From positions 1 through 16,203 of the forward strand of contig JAEWLZ010000210.1 in NCBI GenBank assembly GCA_023457295.1: a DNA stretch of 16,203 bases, written 5' to 3'. Positions 14,354 through 16,203 of this stretch are shown here, piece by piece; position 1 is the first letter of the stretch; each line of letters opens with the position of its first letter. Origin of the DNA: Cyanobacteria bacterium OH_PDB_112. GTDB taxonomy: Bacteria > Cyanobacteriota > Vampirovibrionia > Gastranaerophilales > CAJFVJ01. The notes below the pieces were generated by a model that was not told the origin of the DNA, did not search any database, and saw nothing but the letters and a program-made list of their open reading frames with translations. The position numbers were made by a program, and so were the translations under genes.

Positions 14354-14740
14354 TTATACTCTTCTTTTCTTTGGCGGACGACAACCATTATGTGGAATTG
14401 GTGTTACATCTTTAATCAATGTAATTTCAAGTCCGGCTGCCTGAATTGCTCTGATAGCAGTTTCTCTACCTGAACCCGGCCCTTTTACGTAAACTTCAAC
14501 CTTTTTCATTCCTTGGTCAATTGATTTTTTTGCAACAGATTCAGCAGCAGATTGTGCAGCAAAAGGAGTACCTTTTCTTGCACCTTTAAAACCACAAGCA
14601 CCTGCTGACGCCCAAGCGACTGCATTACCTTGCATATCAGTTGAAGTAACGATTGTATTGTTAAACGTTGATTGAATGTGTACAAATCCTTGCAACACAT
14701 TCTTTTTATCTTTACGTTTTGTTTTTACTATCTTAGCCAT
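14354..14740 (-). CDS. rpsK: 30S ribosomal protein S11 (uS11)
   Basis: This 128-residue protein of the small-subunit platform has the typical features: a basic N terminus (AKIVKTKRKDKKN), HIQSTFNNTIVTSTDMQGN, the WASAGACGFKGARKGTPFAAQ block, VKGPGSGRETAIRA, and the C-terminal TPIPHNGCRPPKKRRV. The ribosome site AAGGAG lies about 13 nt before ATG 14740. It is 23 nt downstream of rpsM and 26 nt upstream of rpsD. Confidence 0.98.
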   Translation of the reverse strand: MAKIVKTKRKDKKNVLQGFVHIQSTFNNTIVTSTDMQGNAVAWASAGACGFKGARKGTPFAAQSAAESVAKKSIDQGMKKVEVYVKGPGSGRETAIRAIQAAGLEITLIKDVTPIPHNGCRPPKKRRV

Positions 14741-14763
14741 AGTTTTTTATATTCTCCTTGTTA

Positions 14764-15129
14764 TTACTTTTTCTTTGAAGCAGGCCCAGATTTTTTGCCT
14801 CTTCTTGTTCTGGCATTTGTTTTAGTTCTTTGTCCTCTTACAGGAAGATTACGTCTGTGACGCATGCCTCTGTATGAGTTTATTTCGCTCAATCTTTTGA
14901 TATCCATAGAAATTTTTCTTCTAAGGTCACCTTCGATTTCATATTTTGAAAGTTCTTCACGAATAAGACTGATTTCGTCTTCTGTTAAATCATCTGATTT
15001 TGTATCTTCTGAAATACCGCAAGCTTTAAGTATAGCTGATGAAGTGGTAGGACCTACACCGTAGATATAAGTCAATGCTATCACCATTCTTTTATTGCGA
15101 GGTAAATCAACACCTGCTATTCGCGCCAT
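14764..15129 (-). CDS. rpsM: 30S ribosomal protein S13 (uS13)
   Basis: This 121-residue protein of the small-subunit head starts MARIAGVDLPRNKRMVIALT and contains YIYGVGPTTSSAILKACGI, RREISMDIKR-like basic helices, SYRGMRHRRNLPVRGQRTKTNARTRRG-type residues (partly RGMRHRRNLPVRGQ) and a basic lysine-rich tail. The frame stays open 18 codons further upstream, but ATG 15129 has AAAGGAG at good spacing and gives the universal N terminus, so the longer form is rejected. A 136-nt gap separates it from rpmJ, unusually long in this cluster, leaving room for a promoter and leader. Confidence 0.98.
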   Translation of the reverse strand: MARIAGVDLPRNKRMVIALTYIYGVGPTTSSAILKACGISEDTKSDDLTEDEISLIREELSKYEIEGDLRRKISMDIKRLSEINSYRGMRHRRNLPVRGQRTKTNARTRRGKKSGPASKKK

Positions 15130-15265
15130 TTTTTCTCCTTTATTATAATTTGTCTGTTTCTTTTCTCTATCAAGGGTTTTCAAACCGCTAAAACGTCCAA
15201 CCCTAACTGTAAATTAAACATAAACAACATTCAAGCACAAAATGCTTTTGTTTACTGTTTATTAA
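15130..15265 (-). promoter_or_regulatory. rpmJ-rpsM intergenic region with possible promoter and leader hairpin
   Basis: On the minus strand TTGAAT (15234-15229) and TACAGT (15211-15206) are 17 nt apart and could start transcription near 15199. AGGGTT (15204-15199) and AACCCT (15178-15173) form an inverted repeat with a 20-nt loop near that point. A small AAGCA/TGCTT hairpin (15233-15247) lies after the rpmJ stop without a U-tract. In E. coli the same place holds the S4-binding leader of the alpha operon; similarity of structure is not shown here. Confidence 0.35.
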
Positions 15266-15379
15266 TTATCCTTGCATTTGCTTGTGTTTAGGATTTTCAC
15301 AAATAACCGCAACTTTTCCTCTTCTGCGGATTACTTTGCAGCCTTCACACATTTTTTTTACTGATGCTCTGTGTTTCAT
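15266..15379 (-). CDS. rpmJ: 50S ribosomal protein L36 (bL36), zinc-binding form
   Basis: This 37-residue protein reads MKHRASVKKMCEGCKVIRRR and ends NPKHKQMQG. It has the intact zinc ribbon C11, C14, C27 and H32, so it is the zinc-dependent C-plus form. Length and order (infA-rpmJ-rpsM) are standard for bacteria. ATG 15379 begins 4 nt after the infA stop, with AAAGG inside the infA end. It is the smallest gene of the window and easily missed by length filters. Confidence 0.97.
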   Translation of the reverse strand: MKHRASVKKMCEGCKVIRRRGKVAVICENPKHKQMQG

Positions 15380-15383
15380 TTTC

Positions 15384-15602
15384 TTAGCCTTTCAATCTAT
15401 ATGTTATTCGTCCTTTTGTAAGGTCATAGGGCGTAAGCTCAACTTTTACCTTATCCCCGGGGAGTATTCTAATAAAGTTTTTTCTTATTTTGCCCGAAAT
15501 ATGAGCCAGTACCTGATGTCCGTTCTCGAGTTCAACCTTGAACATAGCGTTCGGCAATGATTCTAGGATAATTCCCTCAAATTCTATAACTTCTTTAGAC
15601 AT
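15384..15602 (-). CDS. infA: Translation initiation factor IF-1
   Basis: This 72-residue OB-fold protein binds the ribosomal A site during initiation. It reads MSKEVIEFEGIILESLPNAM at the start and has the conserved FKVELENGHQVLAHISGKIRKN region, RILPGDKVKVELTPYDL and GRITYRLKG end. Length is exactly that of most bacterial IF-1 proteins. ATG 15602 has GAGGT about 5 nt upstream. A 168-nt gap separates it from map, so it may start its own transcript. Confidence 0.98.
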   Translation of the reverse strand: MSKEVIEFEGIILESLPNAMFKVELENGHQVLAHISGKIRKNFIRILPGDKVKVELTPYDLTKGRITYRLKG

Positions 15603-15642
15603 TGATACCTCATGTTATTACAATACTTATCCAGTATATATA

Positions 15643-15670
15643 ATCTTATCGCGAACATAAGTTTTTACAA
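15643..15670 (-). promoter_or_regulatory. Possible promoter of infA-rpmJ
   Basis: On the minus strand TTGTAA (15670-15665) and TAAGAT (15648-15643) are 16 nt apart, giving a start near 15636 and a leader of about 34 nt. Further upstream at 15709-15722 lies a 6-2-6 inverted repeat (TTGTAA, TTACAA) that could be an operator. The 15603-15770 gap is otherwise AT-rich with no reading frame. Confidence 0.35.
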
Positions 15671-15770
15671 GCTTTTTTTGGCATTTTATCAACTTTATTC
15701 GTAAACTTTTGTAAAATTACAATAAAAATACTTGAACTTTACAGCAAAAAACATCTCGAAAAATATTTTT

Positions 15771-16203
15771 TTAATCCAAAACCGTCAGAATTTGATACCC
15801 TTCATCCGTTACGGCAATAGTGTGTTCGAAATGCGCAGAAGGTTTCATATCATTTGTGACAACGGTCCAACCATCTTCAAGAGTATGTACCGCACCTGTC
15901 CCCAAATTAAACATCGGCTCTATTGCCACCACCATGCCCGAACGTAAATCCGGCTGAGGGCGAGGGATTCGCATATTATAAATAAAAGGCTCTTCATGCA
16001 TATTACGACCAACACCATGCCCGCCATAATCAGTTACCAAACCATAGCCAAGTTCTTTGCAAGTATCTTCTATAACTCCTGAAATTTCATCAAGATTAAC
16101 TCCCGATTTTATTTTTTCAATAGCTGCAAAAAGTCCTTTTTCAGTACCGATAAGCAAATCTTTTAATTCTTGCTTGATTTCCCCCACAGGGTATGTCCAT
16201 GCC
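15771..16203 (-). CDS. map: Methionine aminopeptidase type I, 5' partial
   Basis: This is the C-terminal 144 residues of the enzyme that removes the initiator Met from new proteins; the frame runs off the right edge through AWTYPVGEIKQEL, so the GTG at 16187 is internal. Visible metal ligands are the His in YGGHGVGRNMHEEP, the Glu in AIEPMF and the Glu in FEHTIAVT, matching H171, E204 and E235 of the E. coli enzyme; the two Asp ligands lie in the missing half. Placement directly before infA matches the common secY-adk-map-infA order, so secY and adk are expected to the right. Confidence 0.97.
   Translation of the reverse strand, partial: AWTYPVGEIKQELKDLLIGTEKGLFAAIEKIKSGVNLDEISGVIEDTCKELGYGLVTDYGGHGVGRNMHEEPFIYNMRIPRPQPDLRSGMVVAIEPMFNLGTGAVHTLEDGWTVVTNDMKPSAHFEHTIAVTDEGYQILTVLD

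Noticed and set aside
15130..15183. 18-codon N-terminal extension of S13
   Set aside because: The universal S13 start MARIAGVDLPRNKR and a good ribosome site are at 15129.
1..16203. tRNA, rRNA, CRISPR array, insertion sequence or prophage
   Set aside because: I saw no cloverleaf, rRNA segment, spaced direct repeats, transposase or integrase; the transglycosylase alone is not enough to call a prophage.

Overview
The window is AT-rich bacterial DNA that is almost fully coding. Two features point to an anaerobic, fermentative bacterium. The first is a trimeric NAD-linked [FeFe] hydrogenase followed by the redox repressor Rex. The second is a ribosomal-protein run ending rpoA-rplQ-truA-rplM-rpsI, an order shared by Clostridia and the cyanobacterial lineage. 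Together with small Asn/Gln-rich orphan proteins, this suggests to me a gut Melainabacteria/Gastranaerophilales-type (Vampirovibrionia) genome, with a Clostridia-like Firmicute as the main alternative. The assignment is an inference from gene content; no marker was searched.

Layout. Positions 1-3939 (+): hydC (5' partial), hydB and hydA, a tightly packed operon for an electron-bifurcating-type hydrogenase that would couple NADH and reduced ferredoxin to H2. Positions 3966-4007: a 42-nt near-perfect palindrome. Positions 4032-4655 (+): rex, which senses NADH/NAD+ and is the natural candidate to control the hydrogenase. Positions 4743-5448 (+): two tandem, diverged paralogues of an unrecognised small protein, separated by a clear intrinsic terminator. 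The rest is on the minus strand. Positions 5450-8827 hold a lytic-transglycosylase-domain protein followed by priA. Positions 8921-10336 hold tpiA followed directly by a small M14-type zinc carboxypeptidase. Positions 10337-10620 form a non-coding gap with the rpsI terminator and what looks like a separate structured small RNA (promoter, long hairpin, own terminator) just upstream of tpiA. Positions 10621-16203 hold the end of the spc/alpha ribosomal region, in transcription order: map (partial), infA, rpmJ, rpsM, rpsK, rpsD, rpoA, rplQ, truA, rplM, rpsI.

Most of the window is core metabolism and translation. The parts worth a second look are the putative small RNA before tpiA, the small-protein paralogue pair, the non-secreted-looking transglycosylase with an EF-hand-like tail, and a recurring arrangement. 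In that arrangement a strong hairpin without a U-tract lies about 25-45 nt after the stop of a presumably highly expressed gene (hydA, tpiA, rplQ) and just before or inside the start of a low-expression gene (rex, the M14 gene, truA). No tRNA, rRNA, CRISPR array, insertion sequence or prophage was found.
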